Positions 1 to 8,621 of a DNA stretch of 64,000 bases are shown piece by piece. The translations under genes and the position numbers were made by a program. Every line of letters begins with the position of its first letter. The first letter of the stretch is position 1. The notes beneath the pieces are model-generated. The model was not told the origin of the DNA, made no database searches, and saw only the letters and a list, made by a program, of their open reading frames with translations. The stretch is from Marifrigoribacter sp965178585 (GTDB lineage Bacteria > Bacteroidota > Bacteroidia > Flavobacteriales > Flavobacteriaceae), in assembly GCA_965178585.1 (NCBI GenBank), contig OZ238267.1:62001-126000 (forward strand), given 5' to 3'.

Positions 1-201
1 GCTTTAAAAAACGAAATAGATGCTCCATATTCGTGTCAAGGTGGAGTTTGTTCTACTTGTATTGCAAAGATTACAGAGGGTGAAGCTACTATGGCTCAAA
101 ATCAAATTCTTACAGAAAGTGAAATTGCCGAAGGCCTTATTTTAACTTGTCAAGCTCATCCTACTACTGAAACTTTGAGCATTGATTATGATGATGTTTA
201 A
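1..201 (+). CDS. C-terminal 2Fe-2S ferredoxin domain of an oxidoreductase (partial)
   Basis: Open from the first base of the window to a TAA stop; only the last 66 residues are present. The fragment reads PYSCQGGVCSTCIAKI and later LILTCQAHP. This is the plant-type 2Fe-2S ligand pattern of three clustered cysteines plus a distal fourth. The arrangement is typical of the C-terminal ferredoxin domain of PaaE/HMP-type flavin oxidoreductases, which pass electrons from NAD(P)H through FAD to the cluster. The flavin and NAD domains would lie upstream of the window. It converges with the GT9 gene 24 bp away. PaaE versus another ferredoxin-reductase subfamily cannot be decided from this fragment. Confidence 0.8.
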   Translation, partial: ALKNEIDAPYSCQGGVCSTCIAKITEGEATMAQNQILTESEIAEGLILTCQAHPTTETLSIDYDDV

Positions 202-225
202 ACAAGTTCAGTGATATAAAACTGA

Positions 226-1272
226 TTATTTTTTCTTTTTTAATACAGAAACTACTTTACCCACAACATCGCTTGGTGAAATTGTTTTCATTGAATTTTC
301 ATAGCTTTCTGGAAAATTATTTCCGTAAACCGAGGTAGGTAATAATGGATATTTACTAATATCTGCTAATAAATTGTTACTGCTTGGTTGTCCAAACGGA
401 GCAAAACCCGCAAATGGATGTGTAACACCCCAAAGTGATATAATAGGAATCCCATACATCGCACCTAAATGGCCATTACCACTGTCCATCGAAACCATAA
501 CATCCAAATTTGAAATTACAGCTAATTCTTCAGTTAAGTTTAATTTCCCAGCTATGTTCATTACTGAAGAATAATCATTTTCAATACTATTTAATTGATT
601 GATTTCGTCTTCACCTCCACCAAATAAAATAATTTGATACTGGTCCTCTTTATCTAAAATAGAAATCACCTTTTTCATTAATTCTAATGGATACATTTTG
701 CTTTTATATGCTGCAAATGGTGCTATTCCAATACAAATTTTATTATTTTCTCCTAAAAGGCTTAGAGTATTTTTACTGTATTCTTTTTGAGGTAAGGGTA
801 TAAATTTATTTAAATCTAACGGAAACCCTAATGATTCAAATACATCCGCATACCTTTGATGTGTGGTTTTTAATTGAGTGAAAATTTTATTCTTTTCACG
901 TGTTAACGATTTTTTCTCTTTTCTACCTTTTTCTATGGTTGCTGTTTTTTTTCCTGAAACCTTTAGATAACGAGTAATAATTTTAGAACGAATTACATTG
1001 TGCAAATCGGCTACAGCATCTACTCCTAAATTATTTGCTTCTTTTGAAAGCTTTAAGAGACCCATGAACCCTTTGTGTTTATGAGTTACATCAGCTTCAA
1101 GAAAAGTAATATTGGTGAAATCTTCAAAAAAAGGCTTAAAAAATGCTCTTGATAAAATTGTTAAATGAACCTTAGGGTAAGTTTCTGAAAATACCCTAAG
1201 CACTGGCACAATCATAGCAACATCTCCCATTGCTGAAAGACGAATAACAAGTATATTATTGATTTTTTTCAA
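226..1272 (-). CDS. Glycosyltransferase family 9 (heptosyltransferase-like)
   Basis: The 348-residue protein has the GT9 layout. The N-terminal Rossmann half begins NILVIRLSAMGDVAMIVP, and the C-terminal nucleotide-sugar half carries SMDSGNGHLGAMYGIP, the family's counterpart of the TNDTGPMHLA box. Family members transfer ADP-heptose or a related sugar to the LPS core at the cytoplasmic face of the inner membrane. The next gene upstream encodes a DUF4254 protein, a frequent partner of GT9 genes in Bacteroidota, so the two probably form a unit. The start is TTG; I see no in-frame ATG that keeps the conserved beginning. The exact sugar is unknown. Confidence 0.85.
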   Translation of the reverse strand: MKKINNILVIRLSAMGDVAMIVPVLRVFSETYPKVHLTILSRAFFKPFFEDFTNITFLEADVTHKHKGFMGLLKLSKEANNLGVDAVADLHNVIRSKIITRYLKVSGKKTATIEKGRKEKKSLTREKNKIFTQLKTTHQRYADVFESLGFPLDLNKFIPLPQKEYSKNTLSLLGENNKICIGIAPFAAYKSKMYPLELMKKVISILDKEDQYQIILFGGGEDEINQLNSIENDYSSVMNIAGKLNLTEELAVISNLDVMVSMDSGNGHLGAMYGIPIISLWGVTHPFAGFAPFGQPSSNNLLADISKYPLLPTSVYGNNFPESYENSMKTISPSDVVGKVVSVLKKKK

Positions 1273-1307
1273 ATAAATTGATTCTTGTTTTACTTTAAGG
1301 GAAAGAA

Positions 1308-1916
1308 TTATTTTTCTCCTCTAAGCACAGGATTCAATTCATCGTCATTGTACATCTTCATTTGCTTGTAAACTTTCATGTACTTATCGCCCTTTTCAAT
1401 ATCACTTAATAATTGATCAATAGCAGTACTTAAATCTACTCTTTGTTCGAGCAATACATTTAATTTAGCTTGACAAGCGTTTCTATGAGTTTCTGAAGCA
1501 TTTTCTCTTATAGCTTCTTCATTCATATGATATACTTTTAATGCCAAAATAGAAAGGCGATCCACTCCCCAAGCAGGACTTTCGGTATTTATTGTAGCAT
1601 TATCTTTAACTGTAACTCCTTTATTTTCTTCTAAAAAATAACTATCGATATATTCAACCATATCTGTACGATCTTGGTTAGAAGCATCAATTTGTCTTTT
1701 TAAAGTTAATGCGCTTACAGGATCAATATTAGGGTCACGAATAATATCTTCGTAATGCCATTGAACAGTATCAATCCAACATTTTCTGTATAATAAATGC
1801 TCAAGATTTTGAGAGTTAGAATCGTAAGGATTACTAAAAGGTTGATCTACTTTATCAACGATGTGATACTTATCTATAACTTCTTTAAAAATAGCATTTG
1901 CTTTTTCTGAAAACAT
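1308..1916 (-). CDS. DUF4254 family protein
   Basis: A 202-residue, soluble and largely helical protein without signal peptide or membrane segment. The central motif LEHLLYRKCWIDTVQWHYED and the later SPAWGVDRLSILALKVYHM match what I know of DUF4254, a Bacteroidota family with no established function that often sits next to heptosyltransferase genes. Here it lies directly upstream of the GT9 gene, in the same direction and 35 bp away. A role in LPS core synthesis is suggested by context only. The start is ATG. Confidence 0.8.
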   Translation of the reverse strand: MFSEKANAIFKEVIDKYHIVDKVDQPFSNPYDSNSQNLEHLLYRKCWIDTVQWHYEDIIRDPNIDPVSALTLKRQIDASNQDRTDMVEYIDSYFLEENKGVTVKDNATINTESPAWGVDRLSILALKVYHMNEEAIRENASETHRNACQAKLNVLLEQRVDLSTAIDQLLSDIEKGDKYMKVYKQMKMYNDDELNPVLRGEK

Positions 1917-1928
1917 ATCTTTTATTCT

Positions 1929-2930
1929 TTAATTGGTTTTTTCTAAAATGTGTAAATATTCGGTTGTTTCGTTGGCTTTATGATTTCTATTTTCGGTTTT
2001 ATCTGCTTTAAAACGTTGATATTTGGTTGTTGCTAAACTGTATTTACCAAATTTTTTCATTGTTTCTTCAACTATGTCTGAAGACATTAACCCTTCATTA
2101 TTATAACTTAAGAATATGTATTTAAATTGTGCATTTCTCAGTAGCTCTGTAAACGACTGAAGCACTACATTTTTTTTACAATAATCACTTTTATAATAAT
2201 CACGTAAACCAGTTACTCCTTTGGGTACAAAGGTATCATATTTTGCAATAGTATTTAACAAATGATAATTTGCTCCATACTGCCTTGCGTTATATGGAGG
2301 GTCTAAATACAATATATCTCCCTTGATGTTTTTTATAAGTTCGTTTCCATCTTTTTGAAATACTAAATGGTTATTTTTTGTTTCCTGAAATGTTGCAGGC
2401 TTAATCACCATCGTTTTAGCTGCTGAAGGTTTAATTTTTTTTAAATATGCACCATAAACCGAAGCTGTATTAGCTATTTTATCGGCACTTTCAAGTAGAC
2501 TTGCCAATAAAAAATAATACTGATTCTCACTGATTTCTGAATTGTTTTTCCATTTTTCAATTTGAATTCTAACGGCATCAATTTGTTGTCCATTTTCTGA
2601 AGTAAAATAGTTTCTTCCAGATGTACCCCCTTCAGAATATTCTTCAAATACAAAACCCTTTATTCCTTTTAGGTTATTAAGCTGCTTAATTAAATTCTCA
2701 GAATTTAAAGGTAAATGATTCCCAATATAATTTTTATTTAAAACAAAACTATAATACTCTACATCGTTGGTAATGACCTGCTTTACTCCAGTTTTAAAAT
2801 TTCTGCCTACAATTCCCGTTCCTGCAAAAAGGTCGCAAAAAGTTTTTTGAGAAAGATCGTTTCCAACAACATTAGTTATGGTTTCAGATATAAAAGGAAA
2901 TAATTTATGTTTGGAGCCTATGTAATTCAT
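1929..2930 (-). CDS. D12-class N6-adenine DNA methyltransferase
   Basis: A 333-residue protein with the hallmarks of D12-class (Dam-like) adenine methylases: N-terminal NYIGSKHKL, the AdoMet-binding motif I DLFAGTG at residues 33-39, and the catalytic DPPY at 210-213, followed by NARQYGANYH. It should methylate the N6 position of adenine at a specific DNA site. Length fits a stand-alone type II enzyme. The next gene upstream in the same direction, 26 bp away, encodes a possible PD-(D/E)XK nuclease, which suggests a restriction-modification pair. An orphan regulatory methylase is the alternative. The recognition sequence cannot be read from the protein. Confidence 0.88.
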   Translation of the reverse strand: MNYIGSKHKLFPFISETITNVVGNDLSQKTFCDLFAGTGIVGRNFKTGVKQVITNDVEYYSFVLNKNYIGNHLPLNSENLIKQLNNLKGIKGFVFEEYSEGGTSGRNYFTSENGQQIDAVRIQIEKWKNNSEISENQYYFLLASLLESADKIANTASVYGAYLKKIKPSAAKTMVIKPATFQETKNNHLVFQKDGNELIKNIKGDILYLDPPYNARQYGANYHLLNTIAKYDTFVPKGVTGLRDYYKSDYCKKNVVLQSFTELLRNAQFKYIFLSYNNEGLMSSDIVEETMKKFGKYSLATTKYQRFKADKTENRNHKANETTEYLHILEKTN

Positions 2931-2956
2931 TAAATAAAATTCAGTTTTGGATTTTT

Positions 2957-3595
2957 TTAATTATTTTCTACCCAGATTATATCACTAAAAGTTTCGGTTT
3001 GTGGTGTAAAAATAAACTTTTGCAATTGTGTTGGGTTAAAATTTGTAACATAGTTTTTAATTTCTTTTTTAAGAAGCATTAAATCCCCTTTTAATTTCCA
3101 ATGTTCTCTATTAACATCATAAACAACAATAAAAAGTCTATTTTTTAAATGATGTCTCTGTTGCTTACTTTGGTTTTTGTAAAGCCAACTAATTAATTCT
3201 CGTTTATGCTGTTTTGCATAAGTAATATCTTTTTTAAACCCTTTTGGAAAAATGGAGGTTTTATGATCAAAAGGAATATTAAGAATTGTAAAATCCACGA
3301 GCTTGTTTTTTGAATTATATGCAGGTTTAATTTCATTAAAAGAACAAAACATTTTTTCTATTGCCATTGCACTCCAGAAATTATACCATCGATTTATAGC
3401 GTAGTAAAACAATTCCTTTTTGTCTAATTGATATTTCTCTACAGTTAAAGAAATTTCAATTATCAATTCTTCCCAATTATCAATCTGGTATATAAAATTA
3501 GTGTATTTGTCCCATAAATCGTTTTGCTTACGGTACCATTTATAGGGATATTGAAGGCGTTTTTTTAGTTGTATTTCTGTTTCTTCAATATTCAT
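2957..3595 (-). CDS. Uncharacterised protein, candidate PD-(D/E)XK restriction endonuclease
   Basis: I do not recognise this 212-residue protein by family. It has no signal peptide or membrane segment. The segment E80 ... VDFTILNIPFDHKTS contains D101, D110 and K112, that is a D-x8-D-x-K arrangement preceded by a helical glutamate, which is the spacing expected of the PD-(D/E)XK nuclease core. A second beta-rich stretch (RLFIVVYDV) follows. It sits immediately upstream of a D12-class adenine methylase. The nuclease call is an inference from one motif and the neighbourhood; it could equally be an unrelated protein. It ends one base before the start of the upstream membrane-protein gene's stop codon. 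Confidence 0.5.
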   Translation of the reverse strand: MNIEETEIQLKKRLQYPYKWYRKQNDLWDKYTNFIYQIDNWEELIIEISLTVEKYQLDKKELFYYAINRWYNFWSAMAIEKMFCSFNEIKPAYNSKNKLVDFTILNIPFDHKTSIFPKGFKKDITYAKQHKRELISWLYKNQSKQQRHHLKNRLFIVVYDVNREHWKLKGDLMLLKKEIKNYVTNFNPTQLQKFIFTPQTETFSDIIWVENN

Positions 3596-4519
3596 TTATA
3601 TAAAATAAACTACAACTGGAATAATAACTGCTATCCATAAAGTAACTTCTACAATCCATTTTTTTCTTATACTTTCCAAAATATTTGCAGTGAAAATTGA
3701 AATTGGTACAAATAGGAAAATGAGTTCGCTTCCATTTTTATTATTTGTTAGTATAATCAATAATAAGCTTAAAAATAAAGAAATAATGAGTATCCAATAT
3801 TTGGATTTTTCTTTTAGAGGTGTAGTTGGAAATTTTATAAATTTAAATATTACACCTAGAACACCTAGTAAAAGAATAAAAATTGTAGGTATCATAACTT
3901 TTAAATGATAATAAACTGAAAAATCAAAGTCAAATTGTTGACTGTAATCAAGAAACCGCCAAATAGTATCATTAACAAGTAGATTATATGTAGTTACTAG
4001 AATAAATATTGAAATAAACCCCACAATTGGAATAAAAATAAGGCGATAGTTTTTTGAAGCTAATTGAAAAACTACAACAAATAAAACAACAAAAAACAAA
4101 ATACTCCAAAAGTAAAATAGTGAGGCAATTGAAATCCAAATAGAAGCGTCTAGTATTTTTTTTTGAATGTTCTTTTTTGAAGATAAGCTCAATATTCTTC
4201 GCAAAGCTAATAATAGAAATAATAAAGAATAAACAGGCTTATAATCTTTAAATAACACCGGTGCCATTAAGATAAAACAACAAAATAAAAATAACGCATA
4301 AGAATTTAACTGTGTAAGTTTATTCTTTTTTATTATAAAACTCAATACCAAAAAAAGAAATAAAAAAACCCAATTTTTAAGAATTAAAACTACAATTTCT
4401 GAGAAATTAAATGCCTCATTAAAATCCTGAATTATATAAACAAAACAACCAGAAAACAAAAGCAGGCTCACTACAATAAAGTGGAATGGCTTAGAATTAC
4501 TAAAAAAGCTTGTGAGCAT
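3596..4519 (-). CDS. DUF6427-like integral membrane protein
   Basis: A 307-residue, very hydrophobic protein with roughly eight to ten predicted transmembrane helices, starting MLTSFFSNSKPFHFIVV. The opening, length and genomic position beside a small DUF6341-type membrane protein and purD match the flavobacterial family I recall as DUF6427. Function is unknown. It is transcribed toward the candidate restriction-modification genes and abuts the nuclease-like gene with no spacer, so they may share a transcript. It is divergent from the small gene at 4561, whose promoter lies in the 41-bp gap. Confidence 0.7.
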   Translation of the reverse strand: MLTSFFSNSKPFHFIVVSLLLFSGCFVYIIQDFNEAFNFSEIVVLILKNWVFLFLFLVLSFIIKKNKLTQLNSYALFLFCCFILMAPVLFKDYKPVYSLLFLLLALRRILSLSSKKNIQKKILDASIWISIASLFYFWSILFFVVLFVVVFQLASKNYRLIFIPIVGFISIFILVTTYNLLVNDTIWRFLDYSQQFDFDFSVYYHLKVMIPTIFILLLGVLGVIFKFIKFPTTPLKEKSKYWILIISLFLSLLLIILTNNKNGSELIFLFVPISIFTANILESIRKKWIVEVTLWIAVIIPVVVYFI

Positions 4520-4540
4520 GATTCTTAATTTATATTTTTG
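4510..4540 (+). promoter_or_regulatory. Bacteroidota-type promoter of the small membrane protein gene
   Basis: TTG at 4510-4512, a 20-base spacer and TATTTTTG at 4533-4540 fit the Bacteroidota consensus TTG-N19-21-TAnnTTTG. Transcription would begin about seven bases after the -7 box, some 13 bases before the ATG at 4561. Confidence 0.6.
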
Positions 4541-4560
4541 CTGTCATAAAACATAAAGAT

Positions 4561-4800
4561 ATGACTTGGACAGGTTTTTTTGGTGGAATTCAAGATTTTT
4601 TTGAAGGTGTAGCATTTGCACCTTATAATGCACTACGTGCTCTAGAGCCATCAAATTGGTGGGCTGCAAATTCAGTATCATGGTTTTTTATGATTATTTG
4701 TGCCATTGCAATTGTTTATTGGATTGGGCAACTTAAAAAATATGACGCAACAGAAGGTAGTGATGACAAAAGTGTTACTGCTCACAGATATTTAGGATAA
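4561..4800 (+). CDS. Small single-TM protein (DUF6341-like)
   Basis: A 79-residue protein. An amphipathic, aromatic N-terminus (MTWTGFFGGIQDFFEGVAFA) precedes one transmembrane helix around residues 41-57 (FFMIICAIAIVYWIG) and a charged tail. I recall this conserved flavobacterial family as DUF6341; homologues have sometimes been labelled uracil phosphoribosyltransferase, which nothing in this sequence supports. It is preceded by a well-formed promoter and overlaps the end of the convergent purD gene by 9 bp. Function unknown. Confidence 0.7.
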   Translation: MTWTGFFGGIQDFFEGVAFAPYNALRALEPSNWWAANSVSWFFMIICAIAIVYWIGQLKKYDATEGSDDKSVTAHRYLG

Positions 4801-6066
4801 ATCAAAACCAATATCCGTACGATAATTCATCGTATCGAAATGTAGTTTTTCTATATTTTGATACGATTTTTTTAGTGCCTTTTTATAATCTTCATCCATT
4901 GAAGTAATAGCTAAAACACGCCCCCCATTAGTAACAACATCTCCATCCTTAATTGTTGTTCCTGCATGAAAAACAATTGAATTCTCAATGCTGTTTATTC
5001 CTGAAATTGATTTCCCTTTTTCATATGCTTCGGGATATCCTCCAGATACTAGCATCACAGTTGTAGCGGCTCTGTTATCAATTTCTATTGAAGTTTTATC
5101 GAGATTTTTAAGAAAGGTAGCTTTAAATAATTCTACTAAATCACTCTTAATTCTTGGCAAAACTACTTCAGTTTCAGGGTCACCCATTCGTACATTATAC
5201 TCAATGACAAAAGGTTCATTGTTTACTTTTATTAAACCTATAAATACAAATCCTTTATAGTCTATGTTTTCTTTTTTAAGTCCGTTAACCGTAGGGATAA
5301 CGATTCGCTCTTCAATTTTTTGCATTAAAACATCATCTGCAAAAGGTACCGGAGAAATTGCTCCCATACCACCAGTATTTAATCCTGTATCTCCTTCTCC
5401 AATTCGTTTGTAATCTTTTGCTGTTGGTAGTATTTTATAGTTTTCACCATCTGTTAAAACAAATACACTCAATTCAATACCATCTAAAAATTCTTCTATA
5501 ACCACTGTTGAACTTGCAGCTCCAAATTTAGAATTAGACAACATATCTTCTAATTCGTTTTTAGCTTCATCAATGTTATCAAGTATTAAAACTCCTTTAC
5601 CAGCAGCTAAACCATCTGCTTTTAAAACAAATGGAGGGTTTAGTGTTTCTAGAAATTGTTTTCCTTCAGTCAAAGTTTCTTTTGTAAAGCTTTGATAGGC
5701 TGCAGTTGGAATTTGATGATCTATCATAAATTCCTTAGCGCGTTCTTTACTTCCTTCCAATAATGCACCTGCTTTTGAAGGTCCGATAAGCATCACGTTT
5801 TTTAAATTATCGTCAAATAAAAAATAATCCGCAATTCCGTTTACTAATGGATCTTCAGGCCCAACAATTACCATTTTTATATTATTTGCAATAACACAGT
5901 CTTTAATGGCTTCAAAATCATTTACAGAAATTGGTATGTTGGTTGCAATCTCTGAAGTTCCTGCATTTCCTGGTGCTACAAAAAGTTGACTGCATTGATT
6001 GCTTTGTGAAATTTTATAAGCAAAAGTATGCTCGCGACCTCCTGAACCTAAAATTAAAATATTCAT
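4792..6066 (-). CDS. purD: Phosphoribosylamine--glycine ligase
   Basis: A 424-residue protein, the normal length for GARS. It begins MNILILGSGGREHTFAYKI, carries the N-domain signature VAPGNAGT, and has a full ATP-grasp domain (for example LKADGLAAGKGV and GFVFIGLIKVNNEPFVIEYNVRMGDPE, the latter containing the metal-binding E and N residues). It ligates glycine to 5-phosphoribosylamine in the second step of purine synthesis in the cytoplasm. It stands alone, without other pur genes nearby, and is convergent with the small gene at 4561. Confidence 0.97.
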   Translation of the reverse strand: MNILILGSGGREHTFAYKISQSNQCSQLFVAPGNAGTSEIATNIPISVNDFEAIKDCVIANNIKMVIVGPEDPLVNGIADYFLFDDNLKNVMLIGPSKAGALLEGSKERAKEFMIDHQIPTAAYQSFTKETLTEGKQFLETLNPPFVLKADGLAAGKGVLILDNIDEAKNELEDMLSNSKFGAASSTVVIEEFLDGIELSVFVLTDGENYKILPTAKDYKRIGEGDTGLNTGGMGAISPVPFADDVLMQKIEERIVIPTVNGLKKENIDYKGFVFIGLIKVNNEPFVIEYNVRMGDPETEVVLPRIKSDLVELFKATFLKNLDKTSIEIDNRAATTVMLVSGGYPEAYEKGKSISGINSIENSIVFHAGTTIKDGDVVTNGGRVLAITSMDEDYKKALKKSYQNIEKLHFDTMNYRTDIGFDLS

Positions 6067-6131
6067 TTTTGAAAAGTAAATTAAGGTATCAAAAATAATT
6101 GTTTGTAAATTGATGCCCTAATTTTACTGCA

Positions 6132-7445
6132 TTGAATTTATTCGAACTTACACTTAAGTTAAATGGATTTCCAATTAAGGAAGCAAAAAAGCATTTGCAA
6201 AAAATTCAAGAAATTCCTGAAGATCAATATGAAGATTTTGTAGTAAAACAACGTAATAGTATTGTAGATTTTCACATTAAAAACAATCCTTTTTACAAAT
6301 CTTTTATAAGAGATGAACCTTTAGATAATTGGGAAAATATTCCCATAATGCAAAAAAAAGATTTACAAACACCCTTAAAGGAAAGGCTTTCAAAAGGTTA
6401 TACTGTAAATAATTGTTATATTAATAAAACATCGGGATCTAGTGGTCATCCTCTTATTTTTGCAAAAGATAAGTATTCTCATGCATTAACTTGGGCTGAA
6501 ATTATTGATCGTTTTGGACGGTTTAATATTGACTTTAATTCTTCTTATCAAGCTCGTTTCTATGGAATCCCTTTAGATTTTAAAAATTATCAAAAAGAGC
6601 GAATAAAGGATTGGTTTAGTCATCGTTTTCGGTTTCCGATTTTTGATTTATCCAAAGAAAAATTAAAAAAATATTTTGATATTTTTAAAACTAAAAAGTT
6701 TGAATACATTAATGGTTACACAAGTTCTATTGTGTTATTTGCAAAATTTTTAAAAAATAATAACATAGTGCTTACGGAGGTTTGTCCAACTTTAAAACTA
6801 TGCGTAGTAACTAGTGAAATGCTATTTGAAAATGACAAACAATTACTTAAAACTTGGTTAGGAGTACCGGTTATAAACGAATATGGTGCAGCAGAATTAG
6901 ACCTAATAGCATTTACCAATCCAAAAGATGAGTTTATAGTAAACAGTGAGACTCTTTTTGTGGAAATTGTTGATGAAAACAATAATGTGTTGCCCAATGG
7001 TCAATCTGGAAGAATAATAATTACTTCTTTATTTAATAAAGCGAATCCTCTAATAAGATATGATATTGGTGATACCGGTATTCTTTTTGAAAAAAGCACT
7101 AATAAAGTCCCTATTTTAAAAGAATTGATAGGCAGAACTAATGACGTCGCATTATTGTCAAGTGGAAAGATAGTTCCCGGCCTTACTTTTTATTATGTTA
7201 CCAAAAGTGTAATTGAAGACGATGGTAACGTTGAAGAATTTATTATTGAACAATTAAAGTATGATACTTTTAATATCATTTATGTTTCAAAAGAAGAATT
7301 GTCTTCAACAAACATTCAAGCGGTTGAAAAAGCTTTAGAAGAGTATTTAGAAAAAGGTTTAATTGTTAATTTTGAAAGAGTTCCTGTGTTAAATAGAAGT
7401 AAAAGAGGAAAGCTTAAACAATTTGTTTCAAGAATTGAGTCATAA
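6132..7445 (+). CDS. PaaK/CapK-like adenylate-forming enzyme
   Basis: A 437-residue ANL-superfamily protein. The ATP-binding loop KTSGSSGHP is at about residues 99-107, NEYGAAELDLIAF is the A5-like motif, and LIRYDIGDTG follows. It resembles phenylacetate-CoA ligase, but CapK-like members of this group are common in capsule and EPS loci, and here it precedes a glycosyltransferase by 6 bp, so an acyl or aminoacyl activation for polysaccharide decoration is more likely than phenylacetate catabolism. The start is a TTG at 6132: an in-frame TGA lies seven codons upstream and no ATG occurs before residue 73. The substrate is unknown. Confidence 0.8.
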   Translation: MNLFELTLKLNGFPIKEAKKHLQKIQEIPEDQYEDFVVKQRNSIVDFHIKNNPFYKSFIRDEPLDNWENIPIMQKKDLQTPLKERLSKGYTVNNCYINKTSGSSGHPLIFAKDKYSHALTWAEIIDRFGRFNIDFNSSYQARFYGIPLDFKNYQKERIKDWFSHRFRFPIFDLSKEKLKKYFDIFKTKKFEYINGYTSSIVLFAKFLKNNNIVLTEVCPTLKLCVVTSEMLFENDKQLLKTWLGVPVINEYGAAELDLIAFTNPKDEFIVNSETLFVEIVDENNNVLPNGQSGRIIITSLFNKANPLIRYDIGDTGILFEKSTNKVPILKELIGRTNDVALLSSGKIVPGLTFYYVTKSVIEDDGNVEEFIIEQLKYDTFNIIYVSKEELSSTNIQAVEKALEEYLEKGLIVNFERVPVLNRSKRGKLKQFVSRIES

Positions 7446-7451
7446 TTAATT

Positions 7452-8621
7452 ATGAAAAAAAAAGAAATACTTTTTATAACTAATTATTTTCCTCCAGAAA
7501 AGGGAGCTGCTGCTAATAGAATTAATTCTATGGTAAATGGGTTTTATAATCATAATTATAAAGTAACAGTGGTTTGTCCATTACCTAACTATCCTGATGG
7601 TGAAATATTTGAAGATTATAGAAGCTCTTATATTAAAAAAACGGAAGAACAATTTGGAACCTTATATAGATTGTGGTTATGGCCTACCAAGTCAAGTAAT
7701 AAATTTTTAAGGTTACTTTCAATGATGTCTTTTTCATTAAGCCTACTATTTTTTCTTCTTTTTAAAAAAACACCCAAAAAAGTGATTATTCAGTATTCAC
7801 CAATTTTTGTAGGATTCACCGGTGTGTTTTGGTCAAGATTATTGTCAAAAAAAATCATTTTAAATGTATCTGATTTATGGCCTTTGGCAGGATTGGAAAT
7901 GGGTATTTTAAAGAAAGGTTTTTATTTTAATGTACTATCAAAAATGGAACAATTTTGTTATAAAAAATCTAATTTAATATTAGGGCAGTCACAAGAAATT
8001 CTCACCCATATTAAGTCTTTTGAAGTAGATAAACCTAAGTTTCTTTACAGAAATTTTCCTGATTTTAAGCAGCCAAAAATTCATCCTAAAAATGAAGATG
8101 ATAAAAAAGTTAAAATTGTGTACGCTGGTTTATTGGGCGTAGCACAAGGGTTGTATAAAATATGTAAAGAAATCTCATTCACAGAAAAAGTTAGCCTTCA
8201 TATATATGGTTCTGGGCCAGAAGCTGAACTTATTCAAAAATTAAATAAACCCCACGTTTATTATTACGAAGCAATAGAAAGAGAAGCGCTTCATAAAGAA
8301 CTTTTACAGTATGATATTGGTTTTGTACCTCTTGCAAATAGAATTTATGGTTCTGTTCCTTCCAAAATATTTGAAATAAGCAGATTGGGATTGCCTATTC
8401 TATATTATGCTGGTGGAGAAGGTGGTGAAATAGTAATTAAAAATAAATTAGGATGGACAGTTCCTGTTAATGATGCTGATAAACTACAGCAATTTATAGA
8501 TTCATTAACTCCTTCAATATTAAATGAATTCTCTAAGGTTAGTATTAAAGAAACTTCAATTAACAAATTTTCTTTTACAAATCAGTTTGATGAATTAATT
8601 AAGGAAATAGAGTTGATTTAA
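7452..8621 (+). CDS. Glycosyltransferase family 4 (WbuB-like)
   Basis: A 389-residue GT-B fold enzyme. The N-terminus has FITNYFPPEKGAAANR, typical of the WbuB/WcaI-like GT4 group, and the C-terminal donor site carries YGSVPSKIFEISRLGLP followed by GGEGGEIV. It should add a sugar from a nucleotide donor to the growing lipid-linked repeat unit at the cytoplasmic face of the membrane. It follows the PaaK-like gene by 6 bp, so the pair is probably co-transcribed. It overlaps the convergent sugar transferase gene by 4 bp at the stop codons. Donor and linkage cannot be assigned. Confidence 0.88.
   Translation: MKKKEILFITNYFPPEKGAAANRINSMVNGFYNHNYKVTVVCPLPNYPDGEIFEDYRSSYIKKTEEQFGTLYRLWLWPTKSSNKFLRLLSMMSFSLSLLFFLLFKKTPKKVIIQYSPIFVGFTGVFWSRLLSKKIILNVSDLWPLAGLEMGILKKGFYFNVLSKMEQFCYKKSNLILGQSQEILTHIKSFEVDKPKFLYRNFPDFKQPKIHPKNEDDKKVKIVYAGLLGVAQGLYKICKEISFTEKVSLHIYGSGPEAELIQKLNKPHVYYYEAIEREALHKELLQYDIGFVPLANRIYGSVPSKIFEISRLGLPILYYAGGEGGEIVIKNKLGWTVPVNDADKLQQFIDSLTPSILNEFSKVSIKETSINKFSFTNQFDELIKEIELI

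Noticed and set aside
4561..4800. Uracil phosphoribosyltransferase label sometimes given to this small protein family
   Set aside because: The 79-residue single-helix protein has no PRPP-binding motif.
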